Assembly (NCBI RefSeq): GCF_001904635.1
Contig: NZ_MRCB01000006.1
Span: 100,982 to 164,981 of the forward strand
Direction: 5' to 3'
DNA length: 64,000 bases
Source of the DNA: Hydrococcus rivularis NIES-593
Lineage (GTDB): Bacteria; Cyanobacteriota; Cyanobacteriia; Cyanobacteriales; Microcystaceae
Below are positions 53,029 through 62,266 of this stretch, in pieces. How positions within the stretch are numbered: position 1 is the first letter of the stretch; every line of letters starts with the position of its first letter. Under the pieces are notes generated by a model, which was given only the letters and a program-made list of their open reading frames with translations, was not told where the DNA came from and searched no databases. Both the position numbers and the translations under genes were made by a program.

Positions 53029-53625
53029 TTACTCGATCGGTAAGTTTTTCTCAGTCTCAGCTTCCACTACCTGAGCCACCTGCGTGTATCCCATCAAAAT
53101 AGCAAAATACTTGATCGCTTGGGAAATACTTTGTAGCAGTAACAATAGGAAAGCAACCAGAATCATCGTTTTAATGGGCGCTCGCGGCAAGCCATCGGCA
53201 TCGGAGGATACCTCCCAGGTTCCCCAAGTCCCGTCGGGCAATAGCCCCCACGATAATAAAATAGGGTTGAATGTTGCCCAAATCCCGATCGCGCAAAAGG
53301 GAATCAGAAATAGAATCGTACCGATAAAATCGACGAGCGATCGCTGTTTTTCGCTCCAATTTGCATAAAGGAAATCAACGCGAACGTTGGCTCCATGCTT
53401 GAGGATGTAAGCAAACCCCAGACAAAAAATTATCGAAAATAAATACCATTGCAGCTCGATCAAACCATTGGATGACAGTTTTAGCCCAATAAATCGCCCA
53501 ATGTAGCGGGCTACCACATTGTAGAATCCAACCGCGATGGTGAGAATGACGATCCAATTCAAAATCCCGCCAATTTTTTCGATGGCGCGATCTATAATGC
53601 TAGATAGTCTCAGTAAGGCATGCAA
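53029..53625 (-). CDS. dctQ: TRAP transporter small permease (DctQ type)
   Basis: 198 residues from the TTG at 53625, chosen because GGGAGG lies 9 bases upstream of it; a TTG nine codons earlier would put that ribosome site inside the gene. Four transmembrane helices: [60 protein letters not shown] and a last one near [31 protein letters not shown] is the family motif. It associates with DctM at the plasma membrane. A MITE-like element lies upstream. Confidence 0.9.
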   Translation of the reverse strand: MHALLRLSSIIDRAIEKIGGILNWIVILTIAVGFYNVVARYIGRFIGLKLSSNGLIELQWYLFSIIFCLGFAYILKHGANVRVDFLYANWSEKQRSLVDFIGTILFLIPFCAIGIWATFNPILLSWGLLPDGTWGTWEVSSDADGLPRAPIKTMILVAFLLLLLQSISQAIKYFAILMGYTQVAQVVEAETEKNLPIE

Positions 53626-53729
53626 AACTTGATACCTCCCTTGAATCGGCAAGCTTTGAGGATCATCGTATCAAACAATTAGTCCTTTGTCCTTGGTCAC
53701 TTGTCATTTGTATTTTGTATTGCGATTTT

Positions 53730-53866
53730 AAATCCGGTTGAACGATCGTAATACCCACTAGTGCGACCATCTTGGTCGCGAGGAGAAATGATTGGCAAGC
53801 GGGACGTATGTCCTAACGGACACGCTACGATGAACGCACTACATACTAATTAAACAGATTTGATAT
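53730..53866 (-). repeat. MITE-like dispersed element, copy 2 (reversed)
   Basis: About 137 bases from AAATCCGGTTGAACGATCG to TAATTAAACAGATTTGATAT. This is the reverse complement arrangement of 30745-30876, with the ends conserved best and internal sequence (AAGCGGGACGT, GCACTAC) partly conserved. Confidence 0.7.
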
Positions 53867-53935
53867 AACCAATGACACTTTCATCCCTCGTCAGTGAAAG
53901 CGAGAAATGAGTTAACAATCGCTAATTGCTAATCA

Positions 53936-55993
53936 CTAATCACTAACTTGCTGAATTTGCTCTAATAACTGTGCTTGACTTTGAGCAGGTTCAAGACAAG
54001 ATAATCCCCGACAGATTATGCCAACAGCCTTCTCCGGTAAGTCAGACTCTATGCGATAGACGACGGTGGGGAAATATTGAGAAATCAATGCTTGCAACTG
54101 TTCTTCTTTCGTGCGAACGAGAGTTGCATGGAGATACCAATCTAATGCTGCAAACAAGCTAGGACAAGCTTGGGGAGACTGTTGGAGAACGGCGCTAAAA
54201 GCTTGTAAGCCTTGTTCGGCGCGATCGAGATATTCTAGATTTTCAGTCAGTAGAGCTATACGAATTAGATTTGCGATCGCAACGCCATTAGCTGCCGGAG
54301 TTGCATTATCGATATAACTGCGTTCCCGCACTAACAAATCCCCGCTATCGTCTGCCGCCGTGTTGAAATATCCTCCCATCTCCAGCGACCAGAAGAATTC
54401 ATCAAACTCCTGCTGTACCTCAACCGCTTTTTTTAACCAAAAGCTCTCAGTTGGCGAAGCGGTTTGTAAATCCAAAAGCGCTTTGATAAAAAAGGCGTAA
54501 TCTTCCGACTGTGCTAATACCGTTGCCTGTCCTTCGTAATTCAAGCGATGGAAGCGTCCCTTAACCCACTGATGTTCCAGAATAAATTTAGCCGCACGGG
54601 TCGCTAATTCCCAATAGGACGGTTCGCCAAATACAGCATAAGCTCTTGCCAGCCCAGATATCGTTAAACTATTCCAGGCAGCAATCATCTTAGTATCGGT
54701 GACGGCGGGAATGCGACCTTTCCAGTCGCTCGTTTTCGCTTCCTGATTATTTCTCGCTGGCACAAACGTTTCTATCTCGGTCGATTTTGCGCCGTAGCGC
54801 ACCTCAAACAATTTATCTAAGATAGCTTCCAGGCTGTCTGACAGTTTACCTGACTCCTTGCGTTGCAGGACGTTACTGCCTTCAAAGTTTCCCTTTTCTG
54901 TAATGGTAAATGCGGCTTTTAATTCTTCTAATTCATCTGCCGTCAAGATTTTTTCGAGTTCGTCGTAACGCCAAACATAGAACGCGCCTTCTTCTGGTTC
55001 TGACTCCTCAGCTGAGGTGAAGCTATCGGCATCTTGCGCCGCATAGAAATAACCTTCCGGTGCCGTCATTTCGCGCTTCAACCATGCTACCGTACCCGCG
55101 ATCGCTCTCTCGAAGGCAGGTTCTTTTATCCCCGCACTCCAGAGATTGGACAAATACTCTAGAATTTGCCCGTTGTCGTAGAGCATCTTTTCAAAGTGCG
55201 GCACCGTCCAGGTCGAGTCTACCGTATAGCGATGAAATCCTCCGCCAACGTGGTCGTAAATTCCTCCCAATGCCAAGTCCTCCCCTCTGCGTGCGGATAA
55301 TTGCCGTCCGTCGTAGCGAGATTCAAACTGGAAGCGACTTCCCTGAAGTGCTAAACTCGCATAGGGAATCATGGGAAAGCTGGGACGACCGAAATCGCTA
55401 GCACCAATGCTGATGACTCCGGTATTGGTTTCGACTCCTCGATAGAGCAGTTCTTCGGTCAGGGAGTCGGATGTCGATATGGGTAGGATGGTTGACTGTT
55501 TAAGACCTCCTATAATTTCCTGTTTAAGAGCACCGAGTTTTTCTTTTTCTACGTCATAGAAGCGGCGAATTGATTGCAGGACTTGCAAAAAGCCGGGACG
55601 ACCGTAGCGAGGTTCTAGAGGAAAGTAGGTTCCGCCGTAGAAGGGAACTAAATCTCCAGGTGTGAGGAAAATGTTGAGGGGCCAACCTCCTTGCCCCGTC
55701 ATCATCTGTAACGCCTGCATGTAAATGCTATCGATGTCGGGACGTTCTTCTCGGTCTACTTTGATGGGGAGGAAATTGGCGTTCATATATTCTGCGATCG
55801 CGCTATCCGAGAAGGCTTCCCCTTCCATTACCGTACACCAGTGACAGCTAGAGTAACCAATTGAGAGAAATATCGGTTTATCTTGCGTCTTGGCGGTTTC
55901 CAAGGCTTCTTCGCACCAAGGCCACCAGTCGATGGGATTATCGGCGTGTTTGCGGAGGTAGAGGCTTTGAGCGGATGCGAGACGGTTAGACAT
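53936..55993 (-). CDS. DUF255 thioredoxin-domain protein (YyaL/SPATA20 family)
   Basis: 685 residues. The N-terminal DUF255 domain has a thioredoxin fold with FLSIGYSSCHWCTVMEGEAF, the C-x-x-C pair in CHWC, and VDREERPDIDSIYMQALQMM with GQGGWPLNIFLTP. The rest is an (alpha/alpha)6-like barrel: GGIYDHVGGGFHRYTVDSTW, VPHFEKMLYDNGQILEYL, and WNSLTISGLARAYAVFGEPS. The family is conserved from bacteria to man without a settled function; the architecture joins a thiol-active domain to a glycosidase-like barrel. Cytosolic, no signal. Full length. Confidence 0.93.
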   Translation of the reverse strand: MSNRLASAQSLYLRKHADNPIDWWPWCEEALETAKTQDKPIFLSIGYSSCHWCTVMEGEAFSDSAIAEYMNANFLPIKVDREERPDIDSIYMQALQMMTGQGGWPLNIFLTPGDLVPFYGGTYFPLEPRYGRPGFLQVLQSIRRFYDVEKEKLGALKQEIIGGLKQSTILPISTSDSLTEELLYRGVETNTGVISIGASDFGRPSFPMIPYASLALQGSRFQFESRYDGRQLSARRGEDLALGGIYDHVGGGFHRYTVDSTWTVPHFEKMLYDNGQILEYLSNLWSAGIKEPAFERAIAGTVAWLKREMTAPEGYFYAAQDADSFTSAEESEPEEGAFYVWRYDELEKILTADELEELKAAFTITEKGNFEGSNVLQRKESGKLSDSLEAILDKLFEVRYGAKSTEIETFVPARNNQEAKTSDWKGRIPAVTDTKMIAAWNSLTISGLARAYAVFGEPSYWELATRAAKFILEHQWVKGRFHRLNYEGQATVLAQSEDYAFFIKALLDLQTASPTESFWLKKAVEVQQEFDEFFWSLEMGGYFNTAADDSGDLLVRERSYIDNATPAANGVAIANLIRIALLTENLEYLDRAEQGLQAFSAVLQQSPQACPSLFAALDWYLHATLVRTKEEQLQALISQYFPTVVYRIESDLPEKAVGIICRGLSCLEPAQSQAQLLEQIQQVSD

Positions 55994-56199
55994 GGCAACT
56001 GAGAATCGTCACTCTTTCTGTCAGTCTAACGTGAGAGGAGAGCGTAGGGGAATTTTTCTGGGCGATCGCATCTTTAAAATCCTGCTTTTTTCATCTAGTC
56101 ATGTCTGATGCGATTAATCGTTTGCTCTTTGAGTCTAAAATTAATCTATATCAAAAATCTAGATTGCATTTTATGAAGCTTTGATTCTCGATTTTTTGC

Positions 56200-57837
56200 A
56201 TGAAACAATCTTTTTTTCTTAAAAAATATCATATTTCCATCTTTTTTGTAAGTTTATTTTTTCTAATTTCTTGTCAAAGAAACCCAGAAAGCCAACGTCC
56301 TCAACCATTGGCTCAAAATCCTTACATTCAAGTTTACTTTAACCACAATCAAGCCAAAGGAGCCAACTATACCGATCCCTATCGCAACATTACTCGCTTT
56401 GGGGATAATTTAGAACAAATTATTATTGATGGGATTAACTCAGCGAACTCTAGTATTGATGTTGCCGTGCAAGAATTTCGCTTACCGAAAATCGCTCAAG
56501 CATTGGCAGAACGCCATCAAGCAGGAGTTAAAGTTAGAGTAATTTTAGAGAATATTTATAATCGTCCACTCAGCGAACTGACAGAAACGGAGATTAATAA
56601 ACTTACAAAAAGAGAGCGCGATCGCTATAATGAATTTTTGGCTTTTACCGATAAAAATAAAGACGGAAAACTCAGTTCTCAAGAGGTTAATGAAGGCGAT
56701 GCATTAATTATTCTGCGTAATGCTGGCATTCCCATTATCGACGATACGGCAGATGGTTCCGCTGGTAGCGGTCTAATGCACCACAAATTTACTATTATTG
56801 ACGGTAATACTGTATTAGTAGGCTCAGCTAACTATACTATTAGCGATATTCATGGAGATTTTAGCTATCCAGAAACTAGGGGAAATGCTAATAATTTGCT
56901 GAAAATTAGTAGTCCTCAATTGGCACAAATTTTTACTGAAGAATTTAACCTAATGTGGGGAGATGGTCCTGGGGATCAATTAGATAGTAAATTCGGCATC
57001 AAAAAATCCATTCGAGAGTCCAAAAAAATTGCGATCGGTGATAGCAGGATTACAGTACACTTTTCTCCCGATTCATTAATGGTTCCTTGGAACTATACCA
57101 GTAATGGGTTAATTGGCAGCACTCTGAGGACAGCCACTAATTCAATCGAGTTAGCTTTATTTGTTTTTAGCGAACAAAAGTTAGCGGATCTCCTTGAGAC
57201 TTTACATCATCAAGGCGTGAAAATAAAAGCATTGATCGAACCAGAATTTGCTTTTCGCAATTATAGTGAAGGTTTAGATATGCTGGGCGTTGCTTTGAGC
57301 GAAAAATGTCAATATGAAGAAAATAATCGTCCTTGGCGAGTTCCCATCGCTACGGTAGGTATTCCTCAAATGCCTCAAGGCGATAAGCTTCATCACAAAT
57401 TTGGTATTGTAGATAGAAATATTGTTATTACAGGATCTCACAATTGGTCGGCAGCCGCTAACTATTATAATGACGAGACTTTATTAGTTGTTGAAAGTTC
57501 TCAGGTTGCAGCTCATTTTATTAGAGAGTTTGAGCAGTTGTATGGTAGGGCAATTTTAGGAATTCCCGTAACACTCCAACAAAAAATTCAAGCAGAAAAA
57601 AACAAATGTTCTTCAGCAGAAACTATTTCCTCTCTATCTAATACCAATAAATTAATAAATATAAATATTGCCAGCCCAGAAGAATTAGAAACACTACCAG
57701 GCATTGGATCTAAATTAGCGCAACGAATTGTTGAAGCTCGTCAACAGCAACCGTTTACTTCTCTGGAAGATTTAAAGAGAGTCTCAGGAATCAGTTCGAG
57801 TAAACTTCAAAAATTAGAAGGTAAAGTTACTTGGTAA
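56200..57837 (+). CDS. Phospholipase D-like lipoprotein with EF-hand and helix-hairpin-helix
   Basis: 545 residues. The lipoprotein signal ends in LISC (Cys25). Two HKD motifs are intact: MHHKFTIIDGNTVLVGSANY (H194, K196, D201) and LHHKFGIVDRNIVITGSHNW (H398, K400, D405), which together make one phosphodiesterase site. Between the first strand and the first HKD a canonical EF-hand loop DKNKDGKLSSQE (151-162) is inserted. The C-terminal ~60 residues are a ComEA-type helix-hairpin-helix, NIASPEELETLPGIGSKLAQ. The DNA-binding module and the PLD core suggest a surface nuclease rather than a lipase (inference), perhaps calcium-gated. A rhomboid gene follows after 73 bases. Confidence 0.9.
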   Translation: MKQSFFLKKYHISIFFVSLFFLISCQRNPESQRPQPLAQNPYIQVYFNHNQAKGANYTDPYRNITRFGDNLEQIIIDGINSANSSIDVAVQEFRLPKIAQALAERHQAGVKVRVILENIYNRPLSELTETEINKLTKRERDRYNEFLAFTDKNKDGKLSSQEVNEGDALIILRNAGIPIIDDTADGSAGSGLMHHKFTIIDGNTVLVGSANYTISDIHGDFSYPETRGNANNLLKISSPQLAQIFTEEFNLMWGDGPGDQLDSKFGIKKSIRESKKIAIGDSRITVHFSPDSLMVPWNYTSNGLIGSTLRTATNSIELALFVFSEQKLADLLETLHHQGVKIKALIEPEFAFRNYSEGLDMLGVALSEKCQYEENNRPWRVPIATVGIPQMPQGDKLHHKFGIVDRNIVITGSHNWSAAANYYNDETLLVVESSQVAAHFIREFEQLYGRAILGIPVTLQQKIQAEKNKCSSAETISSLSNTNKLININIASPEELETLPGIGSKLAQRIVEARQQQPFTSLEDLKRVSGISSSKLQKLEGKVTW

Positions 57838-57910
57838 AATATTCCTTGAGAGCGATTGAATGGTTTTTAAAAGATAGTAAAAATAGAGGTTAGATTGGGG
57901 TAATTTTTAA

Positions 57911-59467
57911 ATGGATATCGCTCGCTTATTTCTTTGGATAATTTGCACTTCTTGCCCGATCTTCCTCATTCGCGCTGCTAGCGTTTCTTTTAGGAATAAT
58001 CGTGGCTGGATTACTATTAGCAGTACAATTTTAGCAATCGCGCTCTTAATTTCGTCCTTCAATTCTAATTTAGCTGCTTTGATTGGCGGCATTCTATGGA
58101 TATTTTTTTTATTAATTCCCAGTATTGGTTTTTCCCAGGTTAATCGATTGACTCATCAGCACCGCTACAGAGAAGCGCGTCAACTTGCTTCTTATTTGCG
58201 ATGGTTGCATCCTGCCGATGGCTGGCAAGAGCGACCTAAGTTATTATTAGCATTAGAATTGGCTCAACGAGGCGATTTTTGCGAAGCGATAACAATATTT
58301 AATAGCTATCACAAAAATAATCCTAGCTCGATCCGCCATACTCAAGCTTTAATTTACTGGATGAAATCTGATTGGAAAAATTGTTTATTGTGGTTTCAGC
58401 AACAAATTCCTAAAAAAGTTTTACTAAATGAACCCAATCTTTTAATCTACTACCTAAGAACTTTAGGAGAAACGGGAGATTTAAATAGTCTGCTCAAATC
58501 TATAAAATTGTATAGAAAAAGCTTAGAAAAACTAGATAACGTACAGCGCGATCGCGCTCGCATGTTGGCGCTAGCATTTTGCGGACAAGTAACGCAAGTA
58601 AAGCAATTATTCAATGGGTCTTTAAATGGGTATTCAGAAAATATTAAAATATTTTGGCTAGCGACAGCACAGATGGTGGCTGGAAAAACAGAAGTTGCTC
58701 GCGAACAATTGTTGAGTCTTCGCATGAGTAATGATTTTATTCTAAGCAACGCAGTGGAATGGCGATTGGGTCATTCCCTTGCAGAACCAACACAAGTATT
58801 GGATTCTATTGCTAGAGACATAATCCATCAAATTGTTACGGAGATCGAACAGGAATTAAAATATAAAAATATGACAAATTTTAAGTCTAAAAAACTTTAT
58901 GTAACTAATGGATTAATCACAATAAACTTTATCTTTTTTTTGATTGCAAACGTTTTAGGAAGTAGCGAAGATGCAGATACATTAGATTATCTCGGTGCTC
59001 TAATTCCTCAAAAAGTATGGTTGGGAGAGTGGTGGCGGCTATTAAGTGCTAATTTTTTACATTTTGGTTGGCTACACTTAACAATTAATATGCTAGGACT
59101 TTATTTTTTAGGTCGATTTGTGGAAGTTGCTATAGGTTCCAGTCGATATTTAACCGCTTATTTAATTAGTGGTGTAGTTTCGATGTTAGCTTTTTCTATC
59201 CTAACTATACAATTTGGAGACAAAGAACAACTTTTAGTCGGTGCATCGTCAGCAATTATGGGGTTGGTTGGAGTTATTGTGGCAATGTTTCTACGAGATT
59301 GGTGGAAGGAAAAGTCTCGAATTGCTTCCAAGCGTCTATCTTTTGTTCTTTTGGTTGTTGCTATCCAATTTTTATTTGATTTTACAACTCCAGAAATAAG
59401 CTTTTTAAGTCATATTTTAGGATTAGTTACAGGTTTCACTGTCGGTTCGATATTCTTAATTAAGTAA
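57911..59467 (+). CDS. Rhomboid family intramembrane serine protease with N-terminal helical-repeat domain
   Basis: 518 residues. Two N-terminal hydrophobic segments (~1-75) are followed by a ~230-residue soluble TPR-like part (RQLASYLRWLHPADGWQERP, LLALELAQRGDFCEAITIFN). The C-terminal rhomboid fold (~330-518) has LLSANFLHFGWLHLTINMLG, the nucleophile Ser446 in LVGASSAIMGLVG (G-A-S-S instead of G-x-S-G) and the catalytic His501 in FLSHILGLVTGF. It cleaves membrane proteins within the bilayer. The repeat domain may select substrates. It is co-directional with the PLD lipoprotein gene and may be co-transcribed. Confidence 0.9.
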   Translation: MDIARLFLWIICTSCPIFLIRAASVSFRNNRGWITISSTILAIALLISSFNSNLAALIGGILWIFFLLIPSIGFSQVNRLTHQHRYREARQLASYLRWLHPADGWQERPKLLLALELAQRGDFCEAITIFNSYHKNNPSSIRHTQALIYWMKSDWKNCLLWFQQQIPKKVLLNEPNLLIYYLRTLGETGDLNSLLKSIKLYRKSLEKLDNVQRDRARMLALAFCGQVTQVKQLFNGSLNGYSENIKIFWLATAQMVAGKTEVAREQLLSLRMSNDFILSNAVEWRLGHSLAEPTQVLDSIARDIIHQIVTEIEQELKYKNMTNFKSKKLYVTNGLITINFIFFLIANVLGSSEDADTLDYLGALIPQKVWLGEWWRLLSANFLHFGWLHLTINMLGLYFLGRFVEVAIGSSRYLTAYLISGVVSMLAFSILTIQFGDKEQLLVGASSAIMGLVGVIVAMFLRDWWKEKSRIASKRLSFVLLVVAIQFLFDFTTPEISFLSHILGLVTGFTVGSIFLIK

Positions 59468-59533
59468 TTTATAAACTGGGTTCGATATGAGATAATAGTC
59501 TATGGACTTATTTAGAAAACTGAGTTCGAACAA

Positions 59534-60115
59534 GTGATCAAGAACGATATTTGGATTGCCAAAATGGCACAACAAGGAATGATAACTCCTTTTGAGCCTA
59601 AATTAATTCGTCGCTTTGAGAATTTACCAGTTATTTCTTATGGGTTGAGTAGCTATGGCTATGACATTAGACTATCACCCTCGGAATTTCGGATTTTTAG
59701 ACATATTCCCGGTACGGTTGTCGATCCAAAAAACTTTAACCCTGACAATTTAGAACCGACAAAACTTCATACTGATGCTAACGGAAAATATTTTATTTTA
59801 CCCGCTCACTCCTATGGACTTGGAGTTGCATTAGAAAGATTAGATATTCCTGAAAATATTACAGTTCTTTGTATTGGGAAATCATCTTATGCTCGCGTCG
59901 GTTTAATTGCTAATTTAACCCCTGCCGAAGCAGGTTGGAGGGGACATTTAACTTTAGAATTTTCTAATTCTTCTAGTGCCGATTGTCGCATTTATGCCAA
60001 TGAAGGGGTCGTGCAATTGATTTTCTTTGAGGGAGAACCTTGTTCTGTTAGTTATGAAACTCGTCAAGGTAAATATCAAGATCAACCCGAACAAGTTATA
60101 TTTTCAAGGGTTTAA
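59534..60115 (+). CDS. dcd: dCTP deaminase
   Basis: 193 residues from GTG 59534 (MIKNDIWIAKMAQQGMITPF). It converts dCTP to dUTP in the route to dTMP. Motifs: VISYGLSSYGYDIRLSPSEF, VLCIGKSSYARVGLIANLTP with the S-x-x-A-R site, and AEAGWRGHLTLEFSNSS with the catalytic Glu. The length matches the homotrimeric family. A thymidylate-synthase-like gene lies 630 bases away on the other strand, after a repeat-filled gap. Confidence 0.96.
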   Translation: MIKNDIWIAKMAQQGMITPFEPKLIRRFENLPVISYGLSSYGYDIRLSPSEFRIFRHIPGTVVDPKNFNPDNLEPTKLHTDANGKYFILPAHSYGLGVALERLDIPENITVLCIGKSSYARVGLIANLTPAEAGWRGHLTLEFSNSSSADCRIYANEGVVQLIFFEGEPCSVSYETRQGKYQDQPEQVIFSRV

Positions 60116-60235
60116 CTTTTGATTTGCATTCGTAGTCGATCGCAATAAGAGGACGCCTGAAAAGTCCATTTTGTCATTTCCAGTGCAGTAAAACGTAACG
60201 AAGAATCTAGGATGGGAGTTGGTATACTAATCCCA

Positions 60236-60300
60236 TTTTGGCGAAGCCGCCGCACGCTCCTTGAACCTCTTCAAGGAGAACGGCGGATTTTGAATTGAGA
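60236..60300 (+). repeat. Hairpin element related to the ldcA insert
   Basis: The first 25 bases equal the reverse complement of 50830-50854. The hairpin is CTCCTTGAA (60257-60265), loop CCTC, TTCAAGGAG (60270-60278). The other copy has CTCCCGGAA/TTCCGGGAG, so two adjacent base pairs have changed on both arms. It ends AACGGCGGATTTTGAATT. Confidence 0.85.
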
Positions 60301-60371
60301 AGTAAAAGCGGGTTTATCTAAAAACGCGCCCTTAGAAGTTTTGCAATAATAAGTTGAACAATTTCGAATTC

Positions 60372-60416
60372 GTAGTGCGGGCATCATGAGAAGCGCGAGC
60401 GTCTCGCTCGCACTAC
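60372..60416 (+). repeat. Hairpin-forming dispersed repeat, copy B
   Basis: Nearly identical to 21399-21443: GTAGTGCGGG, ATCATGAGAAGCGC, GCGAGCG-TCT-CGCTCGC, ACTAC. The inner loop is inverted relative to copy A. Confidence 0.8.
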
Positions 60417-60421
60417 TTATA

Positions 60422-60504
60422 TCATTTTTCATTTATTAATGACAGAGATAGTCGATCGCCCTCACCCCCAACCCCTCTCCCAAATAGGGAGAGGGGAGAA
60501 GAAT
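60422..60504 (-). repeat. Dispersed intergenic repeat, copy 3 (reversed)
   Basis: Reverse complement of 12671-12754 with few changes, including the 10-bp stem CCCCTCTCCC/GGGAGAGGGG whose loop is in opposite orientation. Confidence 0.85.
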
Positions 60505-60742
60505 GTATATCGTGGAAACATGAAAATTGGTATTATTTTTACTTGATGCCTTACTTCCCTACAGTTATTGTCAAAAACTCGCCACACACAGAACGGCTGA
60601 CTAATTGCGAACCGATTGTTGCAAATTGTGAATTGTGAATTGTGAATTGTGAATTGGTATAAAATGTTGAGCGTAGCGGTAGCGAAGCGAAACATTTTAT
60701 ACTTTTGGGACAACCTGTAAATAATTCACAAATCATTTACGA

Positions 60743-62266
60743 TTAATTTTGAACTTTTAACGGTCGATCTTGGGTATAAACTAAGCTTTGAGGTGAAGAT
60801 AGCGCTATCTCGGCTTTTTGTAATTCTGTCCCTAAATACATCGCGTGTTCGACTTGAAGACTGGGGCAATCGGCGGCAATTTGTTGATAGATAGAGCGTG
60901 CAATTTTGCCAGAGTAACAGTTAACAACTTCGCCAGAACCAGGAGTGAGATGTTCTACAATAATTTCTCGATCTTTAATATTAATAACAAAACTACCGCT
61001 GGGATCGTCAAAATTTCTTGAGGAGCAAATTTTAGGATATTCAGTTTGAATGATGCGATCGGCATACTCCCAACAGTCATCATAAATATGAGCGCTTTGA
61101 CTAACAGTAATTAGCGGTCCAATTTTTAAGCTATAGTCAGTTTTATGATTAATTTTTTCTTGAATATATTGTTGTAATGCTCTTAATCCCATTGCATTAG
61201 CAACCCAAGCTGAAAACATATCATTACTACGAAAAGTAGCAGTTAAAGAGAGTTCGTCATCGACAATTCTCAACCAGATGTGATTGAGACATGGCGGACT
61301 GTCATTATTTTCATAATCTTGCACATCCCAGAGAGACATTACTGCTCTAGAAGAGTCCTTTTCTGTTACTAATTTCTCAATAGCTTGCTCAATTTGATCG
61401 CGTCCAAACCACGATCGCAAACGCTGACCATAAGTATATTTAACACCTTCCCGAATAGGAGCATCATCTAACATTTGCGAACGATAATCTCCAATAAACT
61501 CTCGTTCGACAGGGAGATAATTAGGGTTTGGGAAATAAAGATCGGTAGGTTCTTTCGTGACGATTGCAACTAGATCGATTAACTCTTGCCATTGCCCATA
61601 TTGAGAAGGTCGAATCGTTCCAATTGTTTTAATTCGATGTAAAATTTTGACCCAAGTTTCTGCTATCGTTTCTCCTTCTATACGATGTCCGTATCTGTAT
61701 CCGGGTAAAATGGTAGGACGAATTTCTACTTTCGGAAAATTATCTAAGGGATCTCCCCAAGGTTCGACTGGCGACCTGGAGGCATATGACTTAACAAAAT
61801 TAACAGCTTGGGCAATAGATTTTGCTTCTTCCCATTGTAAAGATTGACGTAATTTTTCTAATATTGAGTCAGGGATTTCGATATCAATGTAACCTCTTAT
61901 TTTTGAATTAATGACCCAACATTCTCTTCCAGTATCGCTTTTGCCTTTTGTAAATCCCTGACGAAAAAAGTCTAATAAACATTCGCAACTCCCTGAATTT
62001 TTATCTTCTTTTGTTGCATTAAGAATCACTAAAAATCGTACATGAGGATTTTTTAGCAAATTCCGAATTAATGGGCTAATCCCCCTGGTCGCTGAATAAA
62101 GATTGCCTACGACAGCAAATTCTTCGGGGGTTAAATGCTTTGCCACAGATTGTCTTACCGTCCATCCGGTAATCACTGCCGTTTGTCCATAACCACAAAT
62201 TAACTGGTTAAATTGTTCACAAGGTATATAGTTAAATACTGTAGAAGTTTGTTTTTCTACGATCAT
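60743..62266 (-). CDS. Thymidylate synthase-like domain fused to MtrA-like and DUF4346 segments
   Basis: 507 residues. The N-terminal ~150 residues (YGQTAVITGWTVRQSVAKHL, FAVVGNLYSATRGISPLIRN) resemble the methanopterin methyltransferase subunit A-type domain. The central part is thymidylate-synthase-like: SPPCLNHIWLRIVDDELSLT gives the catalytic Pro-Cys, and ATFRSNDMFSAWVANAMG matches the R-S-x-D nucleotide-binding motif. The C-terminal ~85 residues (SGSFVINIKDREIIVEHLTP, VEHAMYLGTELQKAEIALSS) match DUF4346. It may make dTMP from dUMP with a folate or another C1 carrier, and dcd across the repeat gap would supply dUTP. Whether it is a synthase, hydroxymethylase or regulator is open. Confidence 0.75.
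   Translation of the reverse strand: MIVEKQTSTVFNYIPCEQFNQLICGYGQTAVITGWTVRQSVAKHLTPEEFAVVGNLYSATRGISPLIRNLLKNPHVRFLVILNATKEDKNSGSCECLLDFFRQGFTKGKSDTGRECWVINSKIRGYIDIEIPDSILEKLRQSLQWEEAKSIAQAVNFVKSYASRSPVEPWGDPLDNFPKVEIRPTILPGYRYGHRIEGETIAETWVKILHRIKTIGTIRPSQYGQWQELIDLVAIVTKEPTDLYFPNPNYLPVEREFIGDYRSQMLDDAPIREGVKYTYGQRLRSWFGRDQIEQAIEKLVTEKDSSRAVMSLWDVQDYENNDSPPCLNHIWLRIVDDELSLTATFRSNDMFSAWVANAMGLRALQQYIQEKINHKTDYSLKIGPLITVSQSAHIYDDCWEYADRIIQTEYPKICSSRNFDDPSGSFVINIKDREIIVEHLTPGSGEVVNCYSGKIARSIYQQIAADCPSLQVEHAMYLGTELQKAEIALSSPQSLVYTQDRPLKVQN

Larger units (their letters stand above)
60116..60742. repeat. Repeat-dense intergenic region
   Basis: 627 bases without a gene. It holds: a short element at 60169-60215 (GTCATTTCCAG, GAAGAATCTAGG); the hairpin element 60236-60300, related to the ldcA insert; hairpin repeat copy B at 60372-60416; the reversed repeat copy 3 at 60422-60504; CGGCTGACTAATTGCGAACC at 60595-60614, shared with 172-190; and AATTGTG x4 plus AATTGG at 60624-60657. 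A last inverted pair ATAAAATGTT/AACATTTTAT lies at 60658-60700. Confidence 0.85.
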
